Positions 16,176 to 38,820 of a DNA stretch of 64,000 nt are shown here, piece by piece. Numbering within the stretch: position 1 is the stretch's first letter; each line of letters opens with the position of its first letter. The notes under the pieces are model-generated. The model saw nothing but the letters and a program-made list of their open reading frames with translations. It did no database searches and was not told where the DNA came from. The position numbers and the translations under genes were made by a program. Source of the stretch: Onchocerca volvulus (taxonomy: Eukaryota; Nematoda; Chromadorea; Rhabditida; Onchocercidae); NCBI GenBank assembly GCA_000499405.2, contig HG738137.1, forward strand, positions 12,150,121 through 12,214,120. The letters are read 5' to 3'.

Positions 16176-16299
16176 AAAATATCAAAATCTGTCTTGCGAA
16201 AAACGTAAACTATCAAGACCTGTCTTGCGAAAAACGCAAAATGTCAAAATCTGTCTAGTAAAAAACGTAAAATATCACAGCTTGCCTTCTAAAAAGCAT
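16176..16299. repeat. Tandem repeat, 4 copies of 31 bp
   Basis: Four adjacent copies with consensus close to AAAATATCAAAATCTGTCTT followed by GCGAAAAACGT; the copies diverge progressively to the right. The 31-bp unit is not a multiple of three, so the open frame across it (about 16,084-16,353, plus) is not a protein repeat. Confidence 0.92.
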
Positions 16300-18190
16300 A
16301 AAATATCAAACGTACATTTAAACTTCTCAATTATATTACATATAATTTTATAATATAACTAATATAATTTGAAACTAATATAATTTTATCAATTATTCAG
16401 TGTCTTATAACCCATCAAATATCAACATAATTACTCGCCATATTTATAATTTTACACTCAATTTCATGTTTCACATCAAAATCTGAAACCTGAAATGCTC
16501 ATATCGATTGAAGCAATTACTCATCAGATTATTGTTTCTTAAGCTGATATCACATTCTTATCATCCTTAACATGATCTATCCAAATACAATTTATCAATT
16601 TACTATCATACACAATAATCTTGAGGCCTCATTAAAAAACAAAGAAATAAGCTATCCATTCGCTTTCTTTTTTTTAAATTTAGTAAATCAATTTCATGTT
16701 AAAAAAAAAAAAAAAAAAATTAAGACAAAACATTAATTTCCAAACCGCAAAATCAAACGGTGAATTCGATAAAGAAATATTCAAAGGCGAATGAATCACA
16801 CTTTTTTTATCTCCAAATACAACGAATAAAAAACAGGAAAAACGGAAATTGAAGATTTTTAAACAAAAAAATATTGATGAACGTACAGATTACATTACGC
16901 ATAGATAGTTTAATTTATGTAAAATATTAATCAACTATGAAATGCAAATTTTAAATAAGTAGTCTAATGCAAAATATCTTGAAAACACCAATCTCATGTA
17001 GCTAATTCTCATTAGTTTTACAACTTTTTTTGGAAAATAAAAGATGAACTTTGACTTCCGTTACCCGAAAAATATCGATTAGCAGGAATTTCATATTTCG
17101 GATTTCGTTATATTTTGCTGTTGTTATTTATAAATTAAATTACGAGACTGGGGGTTATTGTTTTGGGTAGAAATGACAAAAATAACTCAGCAGACTCCAT
17201 TTCATTATAAACGAATCCCACAACGTATATCACTTGAAATAATCTCAAAGATTGAAGAATGAAGATTATAAAAACAAATGGATCAATCAAATCAATGAAC
17301 CTTAAAAAAAAGGATTAGAGATATAATAGATGAACATTTCATTTTTCCTAACGGAATAACCTTTTTTCCCTTCTTTCATAGCACATTAAAAATACAGTAA
17401 TATGGCGTTAATGTAGATGTAAATATGATAGTACTTTAATGTGAAGTAAAACATAAGATTGACGACGACCAGTACAACATCAGAGATAACATTTCTGTAA
17501 AAATCCATAAAATCAAAAAAATTATTTTTCATCAAAATTCTTAATATTCCGAATTAAAGAAACACATACAAATAACCTTCATACAAAATAACCCACTGAC
17601 CAGTGTTGTGTAAAACAAAACAATCGAGATGATATATTAAATATAATCCTTTGTGGTCAGTACAAATTACAAAAATTATCAGTGAAAACACAAAACATAA
17701 AATTTAAGTTTTAAAAATGAGTTAAACAACTTAAGAAAAAAAAAGTTTAAGAAAATTTAAGAAAGAAAAAGACAAAGAATTACAACAATTATATACGTTT
17801 TGCTAAATCTCAAATGATGAAAAATTTTTGAAATACGTTAACAAGAAAAATATCTAGCGATAAGAGAGAAAGTAAAACATCTATATTGTGGCAATGCCAC
17901 CAAGAAAGGGAACAGCCGACTTAAAAAGAAATGAATAAGAATATTTTTCAAATACTCCCTAAGTAATCAAAAAAGACCTTACTTTATCAGTTGGACTAGG
18001 ATATTGATCCTTTTATTACCGCCGATTAATCGGCAGCATCCTCAAAGGTAATCGAGAAAATCTTTTTTGTTAATATTCTATCTCATCCCTTTTAAAATAT
18101 CACTTTAATTTCGAAAAATGCAGTGTTAAATTTGTAGACTTTCGCAGCAACAACACATATGAGGAAAGTAATGATTATAATCAGGAATTT

Positions 18191-28693
<10,503 letters not shown>

Positions 28694-30705
28694 TTTCAAA
28701 CTTACGATGTAATGCAATTATGCTTCAACAATTTCCAATAAAAATAAACTATTCGCACGTGCTGAAGGAAAAAAAAAATTCATATTATTCAATAACATAT
28801 GTCTCACGTATATTTCACGTATTCCACACGTTGATTTCAGGTATTCCACACATTGCACAAATATAAATTCACTGTTGCATCAATCATTAATTATTCCAGT
28901 TTTCGCAACACTTTTCGCTTGTTACAAACGAACATTTTAAATGAACGGATAGATATCATATTTATGTCACGTACAAGATGCATCAAGACGTACGTTACCA
29001 CGAGTAACCAAGTAGTACTAACACTCAAAAGTGTACTTAAGAAGTAATCACAATGGAAATAGACGTAAGTCACGTGCCATTACGGAAAAAGTGTGACAAC
29101 GTACGTAAGACGGGAACAGACAGTAGAAAAAATAGAAATGAGTTGTAGTAGACAATCGTCTACGCAAATTGCAGCCTTATTCCATAAATGTTCGGTATAT
29201 CTATTTCCGGTTTCCGGATTAGGTGCCGCATTAAATTCCGGTATCTCGATGGATTATTCGCATGACAAACATGTTACGAAGCTCATTTATTACAAAAGAG
29301 AAACCGGATATGTGATTTGCACAATATTATACAGTTGCCGGGAAATAATGCTATGAGTAAAAGTTAGTATTTGGTCGATTATTTCGCATGAAATGAAATA
29401 TCCCTTATGGGTGAAATTTCATTTTTGTATCAGAATTTCATTTTTAAAGTTGAAATTTTGTAAATAATAATAATTATACGGAAAAAACAAAGATGCAAAC
29501 CAAAAATTTTGACACGTGAATATGTGTAAATCAAAAAGAAAAGAACCGAAAACATTTTTTTCAGTAATAAAAAAGATGAATTTTGTTACGACGCAAAAAT
29601 TGCGACACATTCAGAATTTATCAGTTCTGTGGTTTCTCTAAAAATTTTATCCAAAATAATAATTAAATTTAACGGGGATTGTTGCTCCTATTATCACTTT
29701 TTTTGATATTAGGTTAATGAAATAAATTTGACTTGAGTTGCAATTCTTTTAAAATTTCATTTAATTATTGAATTATCAAATTGAGATATCTTGACGTGTT
29801 CAAAAGTAGATAATTATGTTTACTTGATACAGGATTCACGCATAATTTAATCTGAAAAAATCTCATCGCAATATAAAACAAGTCAGGACATAATAGAAGC
29901 GTGAACTTACTTCCTAAAATTGCACGCAATGCAACCGATTTACACTGGCAAAAAGTTCCGGAATAAATTACGCAGACTGACTTCACAATTAAAATTCTGA
30001 TCTTTACTGATAAGATAAAGATTTATCTTTCATTTGGCACAAGATTATATCACTCAAGTAATATATGTTATGTAGAATTATCATATCATACTACGAAGTA
30101 CGACGAAAAATTGATTTATCTATGTGAAGATATGTAGAGATGATTAACCGGATTTTCACGATTTCTACGAAATCTTTATCTTTTCAAAATAACTTTTTAT
30201 AAAGTTATTTGGAAATATGCTATCAATATAGGAGCATATTATAACTGTAACAATAGTCAATCAAAAATTCGTATTTTATTTAACAAATATTTAATAGGAA
30301 GAAAAAAAGAAAAAAATATCACAGATAGATAAGAAATATCAAAAAAATATAACGGTTTTAATGGTAATGCTATCTTTTCTATTTCCTCTTTCACTAAATT
30401 CCATTCTTTTTTTTTTTTTTTTTTCTATTCAATTGAAAAATATCTCAACAATTTTCAAATTAAGTGATCTATGAATACTTATCATTAAAAAAAGTCTTGT
30501 TTATTCCATAGAATCCACATCGCAAAATAACAAATTGTGAAGTAAAGCTGATTCGAAATATAAATGGATAGAACATTATGAATGAGTGAAGGAAATGATA
30601 GACGAGAACAACTGGAACATTGCAGAAGACAAAATATCACCATTAAATTTTCGGGTATCATTGAAAAAGATCCCATAAGTTAAATAAATATTTTGAAAAG
30701 ATATT
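28694..30705. promoter_or_regulatory. Intergenic region with ACGT-rich promoter island upstream of hsr-9
   Basis: Lies between the SRP receptor gene's stop and the hsr-9-like start, both minus strand. The part nearest hsr-9 (28,755-29,106) holds about 12 ACGT tetramers, including GCACGTGC at 28,755 and CACGTG at 29,071. The left portion is therefore the likely hsr-9 promoter. The right portion is the SRP receptor 3' flank, with TTTATT at 30,500-30,505 (minus-strand AATAAA) about 200 nt past its stop. An 87-codon plus-strand open frame at 29,093-29,356 has no recognisable features and I do not call it a gene. Confidence 0.5.
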
Positions 30706-33700
30706 TTACTTAAGCAACGAACAGACAACAGCACTAGCGTTCAAACTTTTCAAATCTTTATAAGTCTGTCCTGTACCAACAAATACAATCGGTTGTCCGG
30801 TAATATATGTCATTGAAATTGCAGCGCCAACCTAAAAATTTCTTTCATTATTTGTCTTCCAATATGCTGCTTTTTACTGGAGTTGAGCAAATAATCTTTT
30901 GTACTTTCTTCACTTTAAAAAAATTCATGAAAAAAAAATATCCCAAATCATCAGGTTATAACCAATGAAACGATTATTTATCGACAGCTCTAAACAGAGC
31001 AAATTTTCGCAGCATTTCAATAATTTCTAGATAATAAATGAGGCTTTTATAACTGATGTATGAGTTATGAATTTACTTTATCATCAATAGTGTCAAACTT
31101 TGTCAGTACGATACCATCGATGAGTCGGCCTTCAGCACCTAAATCAGCATGGTCTGCTAATGCCTGATTAAATTTCACCAGCTGATCGACAGCTTCGTTT
31201 CCAACCAATGCTTCGCCCACAAAGAGTACCAAATCCGGCTTGTTCACTTGAATCAGCTGTAAGAAAGTATGAGTCTCAGCATTTAATCAAAATTGATTTT
31301 ATCCTCAAGTTGCACTCAAATAATGACCAGAAATCCTTTGATGAATAAAATCTGGAAAAGAATTAAAACAAAACCTTAGCCAAAGAACGCATGAGTGGTT
31401 CATTATCCTGCATACGTCCAGCTGTGTCTACCAATACAACGTCAGTCCCACGTTCCACTGCTGAAAATATTACCAAAATTAAAACTTGAAAGTCTTTGCA
31501 AACTCAAAACCAACTGCATATCATATTTGTAAAAAAATAAAATAAGCGATCCTTAAAATTCAGTTAATGATAATCATCGATTTGAGAAGTGAAAAGAGAA
31601 GTGCTTTATTTTCGAATGTGCCGAAAAATTTACAAAACTGTAATTGAAATCAAATTTATGTCATCAATTCAATATCAAAAAAAAACCGATAGAAATAGCA
31701 GCAGCAGCAAGCGCCGCTGGATCTTTCCCATAACCCTGTTCATACAACTGAACACTATTAGCATGTAAAGCATTAAGATGCTTCGTATGAGTTCGCAATT
31801 GTTCCACTGCTCCTGCTCGAAATGTATCAGCTGCCGCAATCAATACTTTATGTCCTGAATAGAAAAAAAAATTTTTTTTGAATCCTTGAAATGCAAGTTT
31901 CATAGCAAAATAGTATCTTTATTTTTCTATACCAATTAAACACAGCAAGAAGGAAATTTCTATAACATTAAAAATATTTCTTAATTAGATTTTAATGAGC
32001 AAAAAGTCAAAATTCGAACTGGGAAAAATAACAAACCATTTTCATTCAGCCAAAAAGTGATTTTTGCAAGATTTGTTGACTTTCCTACGCCATTAACACC
32101 ACAAAAGACAATTATATATGGACGCTTCTCACGTTTTGCTTCAAGAATATCACGCAGTATATCCACGCGTCGTTTGGGTGTCAGCAGCTGTAAACATAAT
32201 ATAATGATTGAGATAATCATAAAATTATATAAATATGATAATAATTTGCAGAAATCCGCAACATATTTACTGTAATTACACTATCGCGCGACAGCATCTC
32301 GGCAAAGACATAATATACCGGAAATCCGAACAATCTCAACATCTTATTTTATGCTATACATGGAAAATATGCTTCGACATACTTGAACTAAAGCTTCACG
32401 AACAGATTCCTTCACAATGCTTGCAACACGACTGAATGTTCCCACCACTTTACCTTCCAGTTTTACTTCTACCGACTGGCAAAGTTTTTCCGCTGGCTCT
32501 GCGGCAACATTTTTCGCTTAAAGCAATCTAATTTAGCTAATGTTCATCCTTAAATACAATATTCAGAGGATATCCTACTTTTTGTAATTTTTCATCCCTA
32601 CAAACTTCAATCTTGAAATTTCAAAATTTAAATTTGATAATCAATATTAAAATTGTATTCCCAACACTAAAACTGTACTTACGAACAAAAAAATTCGAAA
32701 ATTCTTGCGTATAATTTTGATCTCATTTCATAGTTTACTATTTGATTTCTATATCGAATGAAATCAACATATCAAAAAACAATTCCTGCTTTAAATACAA
32801 ATTCTATTTACAAAATCCATTCGAAAACTGTACCGATCAAAGTTTCTCGCATTTTATCGAGTACAGGTTTGATATCTTCAGCTGTCAACTTTTTATTTCC
32901 AACAAGTGAACGAAAGGTCGAAAACCATCCATCACGAATTTTTTCCTCATTCATTTCATTATCTCTGAAAAATATGATAACTGGTTTTCACCCAAAAATA
33001 CAAAGGATTAATTATATTTGGAAATCAGAATATTTCTGAATCTTTCTGCAAAACCACTTTACAGTGAAGCAGCAATGACAATGAAATATAAGGAGCATGA
33101 TAAAGATATACCCAGCAGAAATACAAACAAATCAGGTAAACATCAGTAATCGATAGAAATCCAGATGATACATTCTAACTAACAGGTGAAGATATTAACA
33201 ACTGGAACTTAAATATTCTAAATAACCAATATGCCGGCAGTTAAACAATAATACAATAAAAGAATATATGAACAGATAGCACCGGAAATTTTTCAATCAT
33301 ATCCAGTATTTTTAGATGAATTTGCAGGATGCTTCCACTTCAAAGTCTAGTTTTTCTTTCTTTTTTTTTTCAAAATTTAGAATTAGCTTACTCATCTTCA
33401 ACAACGTCGAAATTATCACTCTGCTCTTCGATTAATCCCGGTAGTTCTCCTTTGAAATGACCAACAAACTGCATCTTAAAATATAAAAATTATTAATTTG
33501 TAAGTTCCACATATGAGATCTTCTATTTTGAAGAAATGTTTGCAGTTGTTTTCTCTTTTTTCTCTTTTTGTAAATGAATTTTTATCATGAAAAAATTACC
33601 TGTTCTTCCACAAATCTTGTGTCTTCTTGTTCCGTCATTTCCTCAACGCTATCACTTTTCCCCTTACTGTAATCTAAAGAATCGATATCTGCCTTGGTAT

Positions 33701-36700
33701 TCCCAGAAAGACCCCAAACACGTGCCTGTTTACCCTTTTTTGATTCAATCAAGACAACATTTTGTTTCTCCGGCTCACTTCTAAATAACTTCGAAAATTA
33801 AACCGTTTTCCAGGCTGCCAAAATGTTCTACAACAAAAAGGTTGAAGAGTGGTCTAAATAAATAATGCATGTTTTCCCTACATTACCTTGATTGATTTCA
33901 TATGATTGTTAGAAATTTATCTTGAATAAAAAAAAAAAAAAGACGTAATCAACTTGAGTTAATGACTCACACTTACTTAAATTTGGTTAAAAAGCGATCA
34001 GATACAACATTTGATAAGACCATTTTATTCTTTAAATTTATGTGTTAATTTTATAGAGTATTTAAGCAGATTTATTTTTAATTAAATTGGATGGAAAAAA
34101 ATTCAACTTTTTTGTTCCCTTCTTCTTGAAAAATTCCGCTCGTCGACGCTGCATTTCCACTTTTTCGATATCATTTTTTGGCGAATCAGGAGCAACATCT
34201 GACTGAAGTGGCTCGTTCTTCATCTCACTTGAAAAAAATGATAAGATTCAAAGAGTAAGTTAAAGTCAAATTACATTTTGTAATCTCCAATTATAACTTG
34301 TATTGTGATATAATCTGAGAAAAAGAATTACTGTATCTTTAAGCAACCTGATATCATAACCATTTGTCAATTTCGGTTCATCCGTTTTGACAAATACAAC
34401 TTTTTCTTGGCTTTTTTGCTTTAAGTGTTTCTGCTGTTCTTCTTTCTCCTTCAAGAGTTTGGCTGACTTCTCACTGGGACGTTCAATTATAGAAGCGATT
34501 GTTTTCTTAGATTTCTCACTTTCCTAAACAAAACGCAACATTTTTACAAAATTAAATGCAACGTTTCTTTTCTAAACTTCATTGTCAAGTAAAAACGGCA
34601 TAGGTAGACCACATAACTATGTCGTGAAATTCTAGCAAATTAATTTGAGAAAGAAAAAGGTAGAATGATATATCTATCATCCATAAAAGCCTAGAAGCTT
34701 CTCGGATGAAAATCATTAACGAACCTCAAATTTCCGCATTACTTTGTCAGGCTGTTTAGTTGATGAGATTTGAGCTTCGCGATACATTCTGAAAATAATA
34801 GTTTGAATTTTATCATTGATGAAACTAGCTTAACTACCGCACCATAAGTCATAAATCATTAAGACCGTTCAGTTATGCCAAGCATTATATTAAGGCTTAA
34901 GTTATTCTAATCGTATGCCCGGCACAGTCATTTGAAGCCTAATAAAATAACATAGCAGTTACACCGTACAATGAAACTACCGATATTTAGCATTACAAAC
35001 ATAGCAATTCATTGCGCGAAAATATCTACTTATTTTGTTCGAAATTCTCTTATTCTCCTATCACATTTCTCCTAAAGAAATCGTTTTAACATAACTCATC
35101 GATACCTTTCAAATTTTGCATACTGCAATAAAATATTCATGTTAGGTTTTCTGGTAGCGATAAAACAGTTAAAATGAAATAAATAAGAACATCTTTTGCA
35201 TTCTATCAGTTTGTAATTTTTAAACTCAAGTATCATTTCTTGTTTATCACAGTAACAACGCAATTTTCGTCAATAATTTACTCACTTCTAAAGAAAAAAT
35301 TAAGAAAATAAACTTACCGCTGGAAAATATCATTGAATTGTTTGTAAGTACGAGTAGTTGATGAAAAAAGCAACTTGTTATCAGAAAGAATATTTTTATA
35401 CATGTCTCGAAATTTTTTGTGAACATCTGATAAAAGCTGATCTGTATAAGCAAGCTGTATAGCACTCTGATAAACGACCTGAAACAACTGATTTTTTTAG
35501 TTTCCATTTTTCATTTTATTATCATTCTTTTTGTTTCATCTATAAAAAAAGAAAAAAAAATAAGAGAATGATTTTCTGTCTGATTTATAAAATTGGAAAT
35601 ATTCAACTTCATCTTCTGGTTTCACAAGATTTTTTAGAAAATATCTCTCTCTTCTCCTATATTTGCAAATCTCTTAAAGAGAGCATTTAGCTCCCAATTA
35701 TTCCCAAACTATTCAAAATTTTCATTTTCGTTTTCTCAGTTCTTCTGCGTTATCTAAGACTTTTGATTACTTTTCCTCTTAGTTTTCTCATAATTATTCC
35801 TGTATTTGAAAAATGTGCCGCATACATACGATTTTGAAGTATTTTTATTTCTTTCATGACCACTTCAAAGCTTTTTTAAAGTTTTTCCAAATTACTTGAA
35901 AAATGTCTTTTTCCCAGTTTTCATAAGCCACTAGTCAGATTTTCGTTGAAAATATAAAGGACTTCAATATAATGATGTCACTGGTAATAAAATTAACTTA
36001 CAGTAAAAACAAGCTCAAATTCATTGTCTAATTTATATTTAATAGTTAAATCATTGTGCTTGAAAACTGTCGTATTCCCACGTTCCTGAAATATGACCCT
36101 TATCAAGACAGAAAGCATTGAACACATTTATAAGCTCAAATGTATGTAAGCTTTTAACAAATACCTAACAAGTACCTATTCCGTATAACTGAATAATAAA
36201 TAGTCATAATTTGCTGTACAAATATTTCAGTGCTTCATAATATTTCACAGTCACTTCTTGAGAAGCATAAAAATAATTATCCAAGAACAAAAAACTTATC
36301 TTCTGTAACCACTAATAAAGTTATGGTCAAGTAAAGAAAAACTAAGACCAGACTGATGCTTCCGAGAACTGCCGAGTTTTTTAATTTTGAAAAGTGTTTC
36401 CGGATCCATGCGATTCTCGAATCCTATTTTTTGTGAGTTAGCTTAAAAGATCCCTTTCACAAGAACTATTCTGGAGTATTCGTAATAACAAAATGAAAAA
36501 ATAGCAACAGTACTATAAGCCAACACCAAATTCTAGCTAGTATTTATGCAATAAATTTAAATAGAAATAGAGTTCTATAAAGCAAAACAGACATAAATCA
36601 TAAACATTAACAAGTGAATCATGCGAATGACTCGATAAGAGATTTTAGTATCGATCAGTATTTTTTTCCGAATACATTTAGCAGGAAATTTATAAGCTAG

Positions 36701-37067
36701 ATATGGTTACAATCATGTTATAGTTGTTTAGATATGGTCGTCTGAAAGTTGCATAAAAATGACAGCTATTCAATTGAAAAAAATTCCAATCTAACATTAA
36801 GAAAATCGAGTAGAGTGTTTTTTAATTCCATCTATTAGAAAGGAAGTAACAAACTGTTACTTCCTCTTCTAAATTTAAGCTGTTTTTGGTGTATGCACAT
36901 ACTTTATTCATCTATATTAACTGGTAATATCGAAATACTAAGGATATAACCTGCATCAGAACTTCTCTGATCAGCTGATTGATTGAGTCAGTAAATAGTT
37001 GTCCTCCTTCCTGGAAGCACCATAATACTATACCACCCTTGCCGAAAATTGTAAATAATTCGATCAT
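30706..37067 (-). CDS. SRPRA: Signal recognition particle receptor subunit alpha (SR-alpha)
   Basis: GTPase that docks ribosome-SRP complexes at the ER membrane through SR-beta and drives GTP-dependent handover to the translocon. Model: 653 aa (human about 638), 15 exons: 36951-37067, 36002-36085, 35318-35478, 34725-34788, 34348-34523, 34108-34227, 33600-33780, 33392-33474, 32834-32964, 32383-32516, 32037-32187, 31687-31854, 31375-31460, 31077-31256, 30706-30831. Seen: N-terminal SRX domain (starts [30 protein letters not shown]); a charged Lys/Glu-rich linker with [13 protein letters not shown] domain; G domain with GVNGVGKST (447-455), [12 protein letters not shown] (477-488), DTAGRMQ (535-541), TKFD (604-607) and FVGTGQ near the end. 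These are the SRP-GTPase motifs including the insertion-box region. The ATG at 37,067 matches the family start, and TTTTTAG 12 nt upstream is a likely spliced-leader site. All key GTPase residues are present. Confidence 0.97.
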
Positions 37068-38306
37068 GATGATCTTATCTAAAAATATTTTAATCAATTT
37101 TTAGCGAGAAAATATTTGTGCGATTAGCTGATATTTATCGATTTTTGCAGATGAGATTAGAAACAAAATATTCTCAGAATTATTAATATTAACGTAAATG
37201 GCAATATTGTGATTATGTGATATACTTTCTAGCAAATGAAAACAACTTCGCTTAATTTTACAGTTCCATTGTGATACACGTATTCGGCATCAAATTCGGA
37301 AATACTTAAGTTTCGAACTATTTTCGTAATTAAGAAATTCTAAATGATTGAATTTGATACAAAAAGAGATCAATACTCTACGAAATCTTTTTGGAAAAAT
37401 AGTATACGACATGCATCGATGACGGAATGGAAAGACATTCCTACAGACAAAAGAAGAATACAAATAGCTACATCACAATTTGAGAGCCATGAATTTCAAA
37501 TCAAGCGAATCGAAACAATTTTCTTCATCTCTCGCAACAAATTATTCCGTAATTCTTATCATTCTTTGTCTCCTCTTCCTGATTAGTTCTATTTCATCAC
37601 TATTTCAACAAATAATTCTACGAAAACAAAAAAAAAAAGAAAAAAACCCTAAAACTAAAAAAAAAATATAAAAAAAAAAAAAAAAAGTTTCCCACTGCTT
37701 ATTTTGCTAAAATTTCGAGGCAATCGTTGTTCTATTTCTCACAGGTACATTTCCGCTTCCGAGCAATCTTTATCTCTTCATTTCAAATACATTTCTTTAT
37801 ATCTTATCAATCCCCACCTCTCCTAAATATTGCATTGTTTTTTGAATTTAGTTCAATCTCGTATTTCACTTAACCGGAACAGCAGCCGGTCAAGATACAG
37901 ATTGCCAAATATGAAAAACAATGAATGGTTCGAATGCACACGTGGTTCATGTGAATTGCAGGGATTCAAAGATGTACGTGATTAGAGTGAATTGCACGGG
38001 TCACGTGACACATTACGTCCGTGACGTATCACGTGTGGTATATCAGTTTTCAGTTTATCCAATCTATAATGAGGGATTTTTTCAAAATAAGTATGCTTAA
38101 TGCGATATGAAGTGCTTACGTATACTTGATCAGTCTATTTCATAAATGGAATATTCATGGTACAGCACATACCACAACCATTTTATGCTTATTTGTTCAC
38201 ATTTTACATGGTTTATTTTACGTAATTTCCATATGTTCCATTTGAACTTAAATTCGTCAAAGGGGTTAATCAAAAAAGGGTTAATCAAAAATAAACGATA
38301 AGTTGA

Positions 38307-38337
<31 letters not shown>

Positions 38338-38820
38338 CATTATTGAAATTAAATGATTGTTCGAAAGAAATATAGTCCGTAAAATTACCAATACTTTGTA
38401 AAGCAGGGATATACCTCTTTCCATATGCAACGTTTCAAGTCAAATATTATTCAGATAGCAGAAGAGATACATATTGTAATTGAAATTTAAGTAATTATTT
38501 AAAAAATTCCGAATAGATGCAAAAAATGAAACAAATAGCAAAATGAAAAATAGATTAACAAAGAATTTTTATTTTGCATACATTGCTACGTAAGAGTCCG
38601 TAACACGAATTTTTTAATATGAAATGAGCCAAGTGAATACGTACATTACAGAAAACGAATGATAGAATAGCTAATTTATGCTTACAAAGTTTAATTTTCG
38701 TCAAATAATTCCCAGGAGATGCTTATGTTTCATTAAATAAATCTGATTAATGACAAGATATTGCGTTCGTATAAAATATGAAAGTAAATCAAATAATTTA
38801 CGAAAATTTCCAGGCATAAA
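37068..38820. promoter_or_regulatory. Divergent promoter region between SRPRA and rbg-2
   Basis: Shared 1.75-kb upstream region of two divergently transcribed genes. At 37,939-38,035 it contains three perfect CACGTG palindromes (37,939, 38,002 and 38,030) plus ACGT at 37,976, 38,015 and 38,024, the last within GTGACGTATCACGTG. Two long A tracts (37,630-37,686 and 38,312-38,335) flank the island. No coding exon was found. Open frames at 37,344-37,671 look random. Confidence 0.55.

Larger units (their letters stand above)
14529..18190. other. Gene-poor stretch 3' of the 53BP1-like gene
   Basis: No gene supported. It contains A-rich low complexity (14,870-14,935), a diverged unit duplicated at 15,135-15,360, a 37-bp duplication at 15,544-15,604 and a 31-bp tandem repeat at 16,176-16,299. 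The part nearest the hsr-9-like gene is its 3' flank: TTTATT at 18,012-18,017 (AATAAA on the minus strand, about 175 nt past the stop) is a candidate polyadenylation signal. Confidence 0.55.

Noticed and set aside
16084..16353. 89-codon plus-strand frame
   Set aside because: Covers the 31-bp tandem repeat, whose unit is not a multiple of three; chance open frame.
17596..17660. Inverted repeat ACTGACCA ... TGGTCAGT
   Set aside because: Eight-base arms with a loop of about 50 bases in AT-rich DNA; not distinguishable from chance.
29093..29356. 87-codon plus-strand frame, relatively GC-rich
   Set aside because: Begins in the ACGT island; no recognisable domain, no clear splice or trans-splice context. 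It could be revisited with RNA data.
32057..33039. Plus-strand frames across 32.0-33.0 kb
   Set aside because: Antisense shadows of SRPRA exons and introns.
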